DNA of 5,495 nt from the NCBI GenBank assembly GCA_003551405.1, contig PUMO01000035.1:1-5495 (forward strand), given 5' to 3'. This document shows positions 1 to 5,495 of this stretch, piece by piece. Below the pieces are notes generated by a model. The model saw only the letters and a program-made list of their open reading frames with translations. It ran no database searches and was not told where the DNA came from. A program made the translations under genes and the position numbers. Position 1 is the stretch's first letter, and every line of letters starts with the position of its first letter. Origin of the DNA: Mollicutes bacterium. Its GTDB lineage: Bacteria; Bacillota_I; Bacilli_A; Izemoplasmatales; Izemoplasmataceae.

Positions 1-483
1 AACAAATATGAAAACTAGGGGCGCCGCGATTAAGCTTTTGGTTTCAAACGATAATGAGTCAATATATGGATTCACAATTAAGTGGTGAAGGAAAGCAAAT
101 AATATCATTCCAACTATGCTCCAGAGCAAGGAGAATTTAAGGGCCACAAAGCCTTTAAAGTTATAAGGAAGATGAGAGTAATCCCACCAACGGATTTCAA
201 AAAGTTTAAGTAACAGGGCACCACCAAGCAATTCAAGTGAAGTAGATATAATACCGATCATGACAAATACAGTTAATAAATGGACAATATTTAGCGGATC
301 AAACGTATAAAAGAGTGAATATGCTGATGTATGTAAAAAAATAGCGCTCAGACCATAAATTGGGATGAACGGCATGAAAAGAAAGCCTCGATTAATAAAA
401 CGCCCCTTTTTATAGTAAGCATAACCCACTTCAAGAATCCAGCCTATGAATGAGTAAAAGAAAAATATTATGAGTATATTCAT
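1..483 (-). CDS. CmpB/DUF1113-family multi-pass membrane protein, N-terminal part (3' end outside window)
   Basis: An open frame of 161 codons runs without a stop from the ATG at 481-483 off the left edge. GGAGG lies 8 nt before the ATG. The product is strongly hydrophobic, with likely membrane segments near residues 2-23, 33-52, 65-93, 119-138 and from 150 onward. FFFYSFIGWILEVGY at the N-terminus, then RGFLFMPFIPIYG (32-44), and RWWDYSHLPYNFKGFVALKFSLLW (98-121) are the hallmarks of the family annotated in Pfam as putative ABC transporter type IV (CmpB). I recognise this from memory and have not searched it. No ATPase or substrate-binding partner is visible, so the transporter label is weak and the function should be treated as unknown. 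It has its own promoter and lies beyond the operon terminator, so a link to arginine metabolism is not supported. Confidence 0.8.
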   Translation of the reverse strand, partial: MNILIIFFFYSFIGWILEVGYAYYKKGRFINRGFLFMPFIPIYGLSAIFLHTSAYSLFYTFDPLNIVHLLTVFVMIGIISTSLELLGGALLLKLFEIRWWDYSHLPYNFKGFVALKFSLLWSIVGMILFAFLHHLIVNPYIDSLSFETKSLIAAPLVFIFV

Positions 484-506
484 TTTGTGTGCCTCCATTT
501 ACCCAT

Positions 507-515
507 ATTATAGCA
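507..515 (-). promoter_or_regulatory. Extended -10 promoter for the membrane-protein gene
   Basis: The minus strand carries TGCTATAAT: a perfect TATAAT (507-512) with the TGn extension. No good -35 is present; at 16-18 nt spacing the sequence is T-rich, coming from the terminator's T run. Transcription would start near position 500, leaving a leader of about 17 nt that includes the ribosome binding site. The terminator just upstream makes a fresh promoter here likely. Confidence 0.65.
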
Positions 516-530
516 AAATACTTTTTGAAG

Positions 531-558
531 AAAAAGAAAACTCCGGTTGCCCGGAGTT
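531..558 (-). terminator. Rho-independent terminator ending the glmL-orr-alr-arcA-arcB operon
   Basis: On the minus strand AACTCCGG, loop GCAA, CCGGAGTT form a perfect 8-bp stem (539-558) closed by a GNRA-type tetraloop, followed by a T-rich run TTCTTTTT (531-538). The first two stem bases are the last two bases of the arcB TAA codon. On the plus strand the stem is followed by TAATTAATT and not a T run, so it probably works only for minus-strand transcription. Confidence 0.9.
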
Positions 559-1576
559 AATTAATTGGCCCATGCATTGTTGCAAGCATCACTGCTTTAA
601 TCGTATGCATTCTATTTTCTGCTTCTTCAAATACTTTGCTTTGGTTTGATTCAATGACATCGTTGGTCACTTCCATCTCACCGTTTTGGACACGAGGGTA
701 CTTCTTAGCAAATTCCTTAGCGATTTGTGCGCCCACTTCTGTATCTGTGCCATGGAAGGCGGGCAAACAATGCATAAATATCGATGTATTGCCGGCGTTT
801 TCCATCATTGCCCTATCCACTTGGTAATCATTAAGTTGTTCTAAACGCTGTTGCCATACTTCTTTTGCTTCGCCCATTGATACCCACACATCTGTGTAAA
901 TGACATCCGCACCTTTGGTGCCTTCCATTTTGTCTTCTGTAAAGCTGATCTTAGCCCCGGTTTCACTGGCAATGGCTTCGCAATGTTCAATCAGTGAGCC
1001 TTCTGGCCATAAGGCTTTTGGAGCCACTGCAGTGAAATTAAGCCCTAATTTTGCTGCACCAACCATTAAAGAATTGCCCATATTATTACGCGCATCACCA
1101 ACATAAGTGAAATTGATGCCTTCTAAATATCCAAAAGTTTCTTGAATGGTTAAAAAATCAGCCAAAACCTGTGTGGGGTGATACATATCTGTCAGGCCAT
1201 TCCAAACGGGGACGCCTGCATGCTCACTCAAGGATTCAACATCGTCATGCTTATATCCACGAAATTGGATGCCTTCATACATTCTGCCAAGCACACGCGC
1301 TGTGTCCTTGATGGATTCTTTCTTTCCCATTTGCGAGCCGCTGGGACCGAGATAAGTTACGCCCATCCCTAAATCATATGCTCCAGCTTCAAAGGCGCAA
1401 CGTGTTCTTGTAGAATCTTTTTGAAAAAGCAAAACAACATTTTTATTTTCTAAATATCGATGCGCTATTCCTTTTCTTTTTTGGTCTTTAAGTGTTTCAG
1501 AAAGCGTCAGTAAATATTTGATTTCTTCCTTGGAAAAATCCAAGAGTGTCAAAAAACTCCTACCTTTTAAATCCAT
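557..1576 (-). CDS. arcB: Ornithine carbamoyltransferase, catabolic type
   Basis: The enzyme catalyses citrulline + phosphate = L-ornithine + carbamoyl phosphate. The 339-residue product has the carbamoyl-phosphate site STRTR (55-59), HPTQ (133-136), the ornithine-side segment DVWVSMGE (229-236) and the signature HCLPAFH with Cys270. HCLPAF followed by H, then GTDTEVG, resembles catabolic ArcB; biosynthetic ArgF usually has HCLPAHRGEEV. Together with adjacent arcA this favours arcB over argF, although the reaction is reversible and both names occur in databases. It starts at ATG 1574-1576 behind AGGGG only 4 nt upstream, a poorer ribosome binding site than those of orr and arcA. It is the last gene of the operon; its TAA overlaps the terminator stem. 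Its product, L-ornithine, is the substrate of Orr encoded upstream. Carbamate kinase (arcC) and the arginine/ornithine antiporter (arcD), frequent partners, do not follow it here. Confidence 0.95.
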   Translation of the reverse strand: MDLKGRSFLTLLDFSKEEIKYLLTLSETLKDQKRKGIAHRYLENKNVVLLFQKDSTRTRCAFEAGAYDLGMGVTYLGPSGSQMGKKESIKDTARVLGRMYEGIQFRGYKHDDVESLSEHAGVPVWNGLTDMYHPTQVLADFLTIQETFGYLEGINFTYVGDARNNMGNSLMVGAAKLGLNFTAVAPKALWPEGSLIEHCEAIASETGAKISFTEDKMEGTKGADVIYTDVWVSMGEAKEVWQQRLEQLNDYQVDRAMMENAGNTSIFMHCLPAFHGTDTEVGAQIAKEFAKKYPRVQNGEMEVTNDVIESNQSKVFEEAENRMHTIKAVMLATMHGPIN

Positions 1577-1592
1577 GAAACCCCTACTTTCT

Positions 1593-2813
1593 TTATAGTT
1601 GATTACGAATAAGTGGCATACTCATGCACCGTGGTCCACCGCGACCTCTAGAGAGCTCGCTTGAAGGAATTTCAACCACTTCTATGCCGTGCTTTCGTAA
1701 AAGCTTATTGGTAACATGATTTCTTTTATAAGCGATGACTTTGCCTGGTTTGATGGCCAAAGTGTTTGCACCGTCGCTCCACTGCTCGCGCTCACTATCC
1801 ACAACATCATCACCGCCGCAATGAATGAATGTAACATCTTGTTTCATGTGTTTTTCCAAGATGTCTTTGAGCGGCCCAACGACTTTTTCTATGTGAATAC
1901 CTTCACCATAATCTTTGCGGGTTACTTCAAACACTGTCAAATAATCAATAATTCCCGGATGAATTGTAAAAACACCATGATCCACTTGTGTAAAAACAGT
2001 ATCCAGATGCATAAAAGCACGTGTCTTAGGGATATTGACTGCTAAGATAGTTTCAAAGCTTTCTTTCTTATCAAAGAGTTTTTTCGCTAACTTTTCTATA
2101 GCATAAGGATTCGTACGATCAGAAATCCCTATCGCCAAAAGATTTTTATTTAGTACAAGAATATCGCCACCTTCAAGTGACTCTTCTTCACTTCTGGAAA
2201 AGTAAAAAGGGATGTCCTCAGTTCGCTGAAATTTGGGATGGTATTTTAACATGTAGTTTGCAAAAATAGTTTCTCTTCTGCGGGTTGGTGTATGCATCTT
2301 ATGCACAGAAACACCACGTCCTATACTCGCAAACGGATCGCGTTGGAACAAGATATTCGGCATTGGATCAGTATAAAATGGATAATCTTTTTCAAGCATA
2401 TCCATGATTGAATCTTCCTGATCAACTTCAACTTCTTTGGTTCTTATCCCAGCAATCATGGTTTCAATCATAGGCTTGGTATCCATAGCCTTTAAATAAT
2501 TTGTGACTGCTTCACGAACTTTACGCGGTTTAATTTCGGCTTCATCAATAAATTCTTTGATAAAGTGGTCAATTACCTCAGGGTTTTCATCTAGCGCCTC
2601 TTGTAACATCTCCGTGATGTAAAGCACCTCGACACCTTCATTTTTTAATGTTTGTGCAAAGTAGTCATGCTCCTCTTGTGCTACTGACAAGTAAGGAATA
2701 TCGTCAAACAACAACCGATCTAAGACGCTCGGTGTCAAATTTTCAAGCTCCCGACCGGGACGATGCAACAAGACGCTTTTTAACTCGCCTATTTCTGAAT
2801 AAACATTGATCAT
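1593..2813 (-). CDS. arcA: Arginine deiminase
   Basis: The enzyme hydrolyses L-arginine to L-citrulline and ammonia, the first step of the arginine deiminase pathway. Starting at the ATG 2811-2813 it has 406 residues, normal for ArcA (about 405-415). The N-terminal MINVYSEIGELKSVLLHRPG is characteristic of the family. The guanidino-group-modifying active site can be read in order: FQRDP with Asp159, EGGD with Glu214, HLD with His269 and Asp271, and the nucleophile Cys396 in GGPRCMSMP near the C-terminus. Nothing essential is missing. An in-frame GTG at 2820-2822 would add three residues, but it sits within the ribosome binding site and is unlikely to be used. The gene follows alr by 12 nt and precedes arcB by 16 nt, the usual arcA-arcB order, so both are probably co-transcribed with the ornithine genes upstream. 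No promoter is evident in front of it. Confidence 0.97.
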   Translation of the reverse strand: MINVYSEIGELKSVLLHRPGRELENLTPSVLDRLLFDDIPYLSVAQEEHDYFAQTLKNEGVEVLYITEMLQEALDENPEVIDHFIKEFIDEAEIKPRKVREAVTNYLKAMDTKPMIETMIAGIRTKEVEVDQEDSIMDMLEKDYPFYTDPMPNILFQRDPFASIGRGVSVHKMHTPTRRRETIFANYMLKYHPKFQRTEDIPFYFSRSEEESLEGGDILVLNKNLLAIGISDRTNPYAIEKLAKKLFDKKESFETILAVNIPKTRAFMHLDTVFTQVDHGVFTIHPGIIDYLTVFEVTRKDYGEGIHIEKVVGPLKDILEKHMKQDVTFIHCGGDDVVDSEREQWSDGANTLAIKPGKVIAYKRNHVTNKLLRKHGIEVVEIPSSELSRGRGGPRCMSMPLIRNQL

Positions 2814-2817
2814 TATT

Positions 2818-2827
2818 ATCACTTCCT
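2818..2827 (-). promoter_or_regulatory. Ribosome binding site deciding the arcA start
   Basis: The minus strand reads AGGAAGTGAT, nine of ten bases of the ideal AGGAGGTGAT, with 4 nt between its end and the ATG at 2811-2813 (8 nt from the GGAAG core). The competing GTG at 2820-2822 is part of this site. The alr stop codon TAG overlaps its first bases, so alr and arcA are probably translationally coupled. Confidence 0.8.
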
Positions 2828-3902
2828 AATTTTTGTAAACACGTGGGACACGCTTGCCAAAAGACGTAAGCACTTCATGTGGAATGGTATCTAGTCGCTT
2901 GGCAACGTCGTCCACTTTGATGATACTATCCCCCAATAAGACCACTATATCATTTTTCTTATCATTTTCGCCAATTTTTATAAACAATTGGTCCATACAA
3001 ACTCTGCCTACTATTTCTCTTTTATGTCCGTTTAACGATACATATCCACCTTGATTCATTCGTTTAAAACCATCCGCATAACCAATTTGTAAAATACCAA
3101 TGCGTGTGTTTTCATTCGCTTCATAGGTAATATCATAACCAAGTTTATCCCCTGGTTTTAATACTTTTATGTCAGTAATGCGCGATTTTAATGTCATCGT
3201 CTGCTCCAGAAAATCCACATCATCTTCAAGCGTTTCACCATAAAGTGAAATGCCGACGCGGACAAGCGTTGAAAACGGTGTTTGTTCATACCATTTCAAT
3301 GCAGCTGAAGAGTTTGAAATATGGACCTCTTTTGGAAGATGTTCGATTGAATCAAGCAGATGTTTAAAAGCTTGAATTTGCTTATGGGCATAATGATGAT
3401 TACTATCTGCTGTTGCCAAATGCGTATACATGCCTTCTAAATCGTATTTTGGACTATTCATTAGTTCAGCAATGGATTGTTTGACAAAATCAAAATCTTT
3501 AAAACCCAAGCGGTTCATGCCTGTATCAATTTTCATGTGAAAACGCGGTGGCGTGGCCATAGAACGTATTGCTTGCAAATCATCATCCGTAGCAATGGTT
3601 ACGATAATATTATGTTGATAGGCTTTTATTAATCCTTCTTTTGGTATTAAACCCATAATTAAAATATCAAAATCTGTACCAATACGTCTTAGTTCCAGTG
3701 CTTCTTCCAAAGAAGATACTGCAAAAAAATCCACACCCCGTTCATAAAGGTAATGGGTCACTTCAAATGCACCATGACCATAAGCGTCCGCCTTAACTAC
3801 TGGAACTACGCGCGCATTGGTTCGTTTTGAAATTATCTGATAATTTTTCCAGATGTTTCTTAAGTGAATTTCAAGCCACGTTGGCCTAAATTGTCTCCAC
3901 AT
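2826..3902 (-). CDS. alr: Alanine racemase (PLP-dependent)
   Basis: This cytoplasmic fold III racemase interconverts L- and D-alanine. With the ATG at 3900-3902 the product has 358 residues. Visible are RPTWLEIHL (6-14), the PLP-lysine motif VVKADAYGHG with Lys37, the substrate-side segment KIDTGMNRLGF (124-134), GISLYGE (217-223), LGYDITY with the probable catalytic Tyr256, RVCMDQ (300-305), and the terminal IPHEVLTSFGKRVPRVY. An in-frame ATG five codons earlier (3915-3917) has no Shine-Dalgarno sequence, whereas the chosen ATG has GGAG 7 nt upstream and puts RPTW at the usual distance from the N-terminus. The gene overlaps the end of orr by 17 nt, and arcA begins 12 nt after its TAG stop. 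Alr normally supplies D-alanine for peptidoglycan. Its place inside an arginine/ornithine operon suggests a catabolic role in recycling D-alanine made by the ornithine pathway, which is inference. Confidence 0.94.
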   Translation of the reverse strand: MWRQFRPTWLEIHLRNIWKNYQIISKRTNARVVPVVKADAYGHGAFEVTHYLYERGVDFFAVSSLEEALELRRIGTDFDILIMGLIPKEGLIKAYQHNIIVTIATDDDLQAIRSMATPPRFHMKIDTGMNRLGFKDFDFVKQSIAELMNSPKYDLEGMYTHLATADSNHHYAHKQIQAFKHLLDSIEHLPKEVHISNSSAALKWYEQTPFSTLVRVGISLYGETLEDDVDFLEQTMTLKSRITDIKVLKPGDKLGYDITYEANENTRIGILQIGYADGFKRMNQGGYVSLNGHKREIVGRVCMDQLFIKIGENDKKNDIVVLLGDSIIKVDDVAKRLDTIPHEVLTSFGKRVPRVYKN

Positions 3903-4953
3903 AATATTTCTCCACATATTCAGACGTCATCAATGCTAAAAGACTTCCGTAAGTTAGTTTAAATTTTAAAACATCGCCAACCTTGTATTGCTCTGGATAT
4001 TGCATGATAGCCGCAATGATGTGATCGCTGCTACTACCCATTAAACGAATGTTATTATCCATCGGTTTTAACTCTCTAAAATCAACATCCTGTTGGCCTA
4101 CTGCCAATATTGCACGATTGATGACACCAAGATCTTCAAAATGCGGTTTTTTTCCAAACGCATCCATACCGACATCACCATCCGGTATTGAAGGCTTCTT
4201 GCGGTATTCGATAATGTCAACTTCCAATGTGAAAACATCATCATAAAGCCCTTCAATTTGCTCCCCAAATGCTGTTTCACGGCCCATAACCATTGCTTCA
4301 CCAATTCTTAAATTATTAATACGATCGATGTGAATATCTTTGTTTAGTAGATGAAGATGGGATGAGTTACCCCCGGAAACCAATTCAATATTAATACTAA
4401 AATCTTTCTCAACCGCATAGACTATGTCAATAAGCTTTTTCAGTGTTTTTTCTCTAGGTATAATACCCCCATAACATGTCAAATTGGTTCCGAGACCTTT
4501 AAGAACAATGTTATCCATAGAAAGGATTTCAGAAATAATATCGTATAATTCCTGCTTATAATAGACCCCTTCTCTTAAATCTCCAATATCCAACATTAGA
4601 ATAATTCCATGTTGACGCTTATATTTTTTGGCAGCTTCATTGAGAGCTCTAATCACTTTAATTTCCGAATTCAATGAAATGTCCACACTATTAACCGCTT
4701 TATCGACATCATATAAAGAGACCAGCCGAAGTAACACTTTAGGAATATTTGTTGAGAACTTATTAAGGTTCTTAATTCTAGAATCTGCTATGTAGTCTAC
4801 ACGCTCTTCCTTCAATACATCAATTAGGGGTTTAGAAGCACAAAAGCTTTTGGTAACAGCCATTGTTGAGAGTCCGTGTTGTGATGCCAATGATTGAATG
4901 GTATTGACATTGTGTCGATATTTTTCTTTATTGATGACAATCCTTGGAAACAT
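3886..4953 (-). CDS. orr: Ornithine racemase (PLP-dependent, alanine-racemase-like fold III)
   Basis: The 355-residue product matches the usual length of clostridial ornithine racemases (about 353 aa). It opens with FPRIVINKEKYRHNV. The PLP lysine is probably Lys35 in AVTKSFCA, followed by YIADSRIKNL (54-63). Further family marks are LDIGDLREG (121-129), SGGNSSHL (193-200), GMDAFGKKPHFEDLG (262-276) and AILAVGQQDV (281-290). The tail, with FKLTYGSLLALMTSEYV (331-347), is typical of this group and not of true alanine racemases. The enzyme interconverts L- and D-ornithine in the cytoplasm; D-ornithine is the substrate of ornithine 4,5-aminomutase in oxidative ornithine degradation. The ATG start at 4951-4953 has a near-perfect ribosome binding site overlapping the glmL stop. 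The gene ends in TAG and overlaps the start of alr by 17 nt. A broader amino acid racemase activity cannot be excluded from sequence alone. Confidence 0.9.
   Translation of the reverse strand: MFPRIVINKEKYRHNVNTIQSLASQHGLSTMAVTKSFCASKPLIDVLKEERVDYIADSRIKNLNKFSTNIPKVLLRLVSLYDVDKAVNSVDISLNSEIKVIRALNEAAKKYKRQHGIILMLDIGDLREGVYYKQELYDIISEILSMDNIVLKGLGTNLTCYGGIIPREKTLKKLIDIVYAVEKDFSINIELVSGGNSSHLHLLNKDIHIDRINNLRIGEAMVMGRETAFGEQIEGLYDDVFTLEVDIIEYRKKPSIPDGDVGMDAFGKKPHFEDLGVINRAILAVGQQDVDFRELKPMDNNIRLMGSSSDHIIAAIMQYPEQYKVGDVLKFKLTYGSLLALMTSEYVEKYYVETI
3910..3913 (-). promoter_or_regulatory. Ribosome binding site deciding the alr start
   Basis: GGAG on the minus strand lies 7 nt before the ATG at 3900-3902, inside the 3' end of orr. 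The earlier in-frame ATG at 3915-3917 is preceded by GACGTCTGAAT, with no purine-rich match to 16S rRNA. This favours the shorter protein. Confidence 0.7.
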
Positions 4954-4956
4954 GGT

Positions 4957-4967
4957 ATCACCTCTTT
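4957..4967 (-). promoter_or_regulatory. Ribosome binding site of orr, containing the glmL stop codon
   Basis: Read on the minus strand this is AAAGAGGTGAT, one base short of the full anti-Shine-Dalgarno complement, with GAGG ending 7 nt before the orr ATG. The TGA of glmL lies inside it. Ribosomes finishing glmL therefore stop on the orr initiation site, which suggests translational coupling (inference). Confidence 0.8.
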
Positions 4968-5495
4968 CGTTTCAATGACTGCTCCAGTAATGACGCGGCT
5001 TGTGATGGATACTTAAGCGATAAAACACCCACACTGGACATGATATAATCATAATCCTTGTGAATTTCAAATGCTTTTGGAGTTAGTTTTTTTGGTCTGT
5101 TTTGCATGTATTCCATGATAATGTTTTCAGTATTTTTTAAGTGCACCAAAGCACCACCGGTCAATATAATATGTTGGATTTGGGTCAAATCCCTACCATC
5201 TGGGATGATTTTTTGTCCACTGGTTGTATAAACATTTCTTAAATCCCCAATATGTCGGTCTAGAGCATCAAAGACACATTTCTTAGTAAGTACAAAGACC
5301 AGTTGTCTTTCCAAATTAGTTTCTGGTTTATACTGATAGTTATCAATCATTTTTATAAGTGTATCTTCATCAACATTTAGTAACCTTGCCAAAGAATTAT
5401 TGCCTATTTTATCTATGACATTTTTGTAATTGATAAATACACCGAGATCACCTTCAACGGTCCGTTTTTCTAAGGGCTCACCCTCAAGGTATTCA
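4958..5495 (-). CDS. glmL: GlmL/MutL-family ATPase associated with B12-dependent aminomutase, C-terminal part (5' end outside window)
   Basis: The frame is open from the right edge (first whole codon at 5494) to a TGA at 4958-4960, giving 178 C-terminal residues of a family usually about 450-470 aa long. Visible family marks are TVEGDLG (fragment residues 12-18) and, after DLTQI, the glycine-rich IILTGGAL (109-116), which looks like the second phosphate-binding motif of the actin/Hsp70-like ATPase fold. The basic tail ends in KRKR. GlmL proteins are encoded beside glutamate mutase or ornithine aminomutase and are thought to be chaperones or reactivases of these cobalamin enzymes; that role is largely inferred from gene context. 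A TTG at 5390-5392 could be mistaken for a start, but conserved GlmL sequence continues upstream of it, so the gene is cut by the window and not short. The neighbouring orr points to ornithine aminomutase as the client. Only 4 nt separate its stop from the orr start. Confidence 0.9.
   Translation of the reverse strand, partial: EYLEGEPLEKRTVEGDLGVFINYKNVIDKIGNNSLARLLNVDEDTLIKMIDNYQYKPETNLERQLVFVLTKKCVFDALDRHIGDLRNVYTTSGQKIIPDGRDLTQIQHIILTGGALVHLKNTENIIMEYMQNRPKKLTPKAFEIHKDYDYIMSSVGVLSLKYPSQAASLLEQSLKRKR

Noticed and set aside
636..1372. Three short plus-strand open frames (636-827, 900-1106, 1178-1372)
   Set aside because: All lie antisense within arcB, whose protein is conserved over its full length; they are chance frames.
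557..1576. Biosynthetic ArgF for arginine synthesis
   Set aside because: The HCLPAFH signature and the position behind arcA fit catabolic ArcB better, and no other arginine biosynthesis gene is present in the window.
1716..2045. Plus-strand open frame of 109 codons
   Set aside because: It is wholly antisense to conserved arcA coding sequence, the product resembles no family I know, and it has no ribosome binding site I could support.
2854..4246. Plus-strand open frames at 2854-3054 and 4049-4246, opposite alr and orr
   Set aside because: Low-complexity, antisense to conserved coding regions, no initiation signals.
4098..4304. Minus-strand open frame of 68 codons in another frame of orr
   Set aside because: It sits inside orr, where the orr frame encodes conserved motifs such as GMDAFGKKP; it is a frame shadow and not a gene or a frameshift.
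4841..4852. Perfect 12-bp palindrome CAAAAGCTTTTG
   Set aside because: It falls in the orr codons around the PLP lysine (TKSFC) and is explained by coding; no second copy with operator-like spacing was seen.
3886..4953. orr and alr as a recent tandem duplication of one racemase
   Set aside because: Both share the fold III PLP-lysine architecture, but their motifs, C-termini and residue order differ throughout; they are distant relatives and not recent copies.
5390..5392. TTG as the start of a short 144-residue protein
   Set aside because: The same frame stays open to the window edge and contains the GlmL motif TVEGDLG upstream of the TTG, so this is the interior of a longer gene.

Overview
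The window reads as chromosomal DNA from an anaerobic, amino-acid-fermenting low-GC Gram-positive bacterium (Clostridia-like Bacillota). This rests on AT-rich composition, strong AGGAGGTGAT-type ribosome binding sites, a catabolic arginine deiminase pair, and an ornithine racemase plus GlmL, a pair typical of amino-acid-degrading clostridia. The genus cannot be named from the sequence. Every supported gene lies on the minus strand, so the biology reads from high to low coordinates.

Layout in transcription order: the 3' part of glmL (aminomutase-associated ATPase, entering from the right edge), orr (ornithine racemase), alr (alanine racemase), arcA (arginine deiminase) and arcB (catabolic ornithine carbamoyltransferase). 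These five genes are separated by only -17 to +16 nt and look like one operon. It ends in an intrinsic terminator whose stem begins inside the arcB stop codon. Immediately behind it, an extended -10 promoter and a good ribosome binding site start a separate transcription unit: a multi-pass membrane protein of the CmpB/DUF1113 family, cut by the left edge. No stretch of 300 bases lacks a gene; the largest gap, about 73 nt, holds the terminator and promoter.

How the genes fit together (inference from known pathways): ArcA and ArcB convert L-arginine to L-ornithine and carbamoyl phosphate. Orr converts L-ornithine to D-ornithine. GlmL probably services the B12/PLP-dependent D-ornithine 4,5-aminomutase, whose genes are expected just outside the right edge. 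The oxidative ornithine pathway ends with acetyl-CoA and D-alanine, so the alanine racemase in the middle of the operon may return that D-alanine to the L-alanine pool. The operon would thus feed arginine into ornithine fermentation and deal with its D-amino-acid product. The enzymes belong to known families; the notable point is the gene combination. No wholly unknown system is visible.
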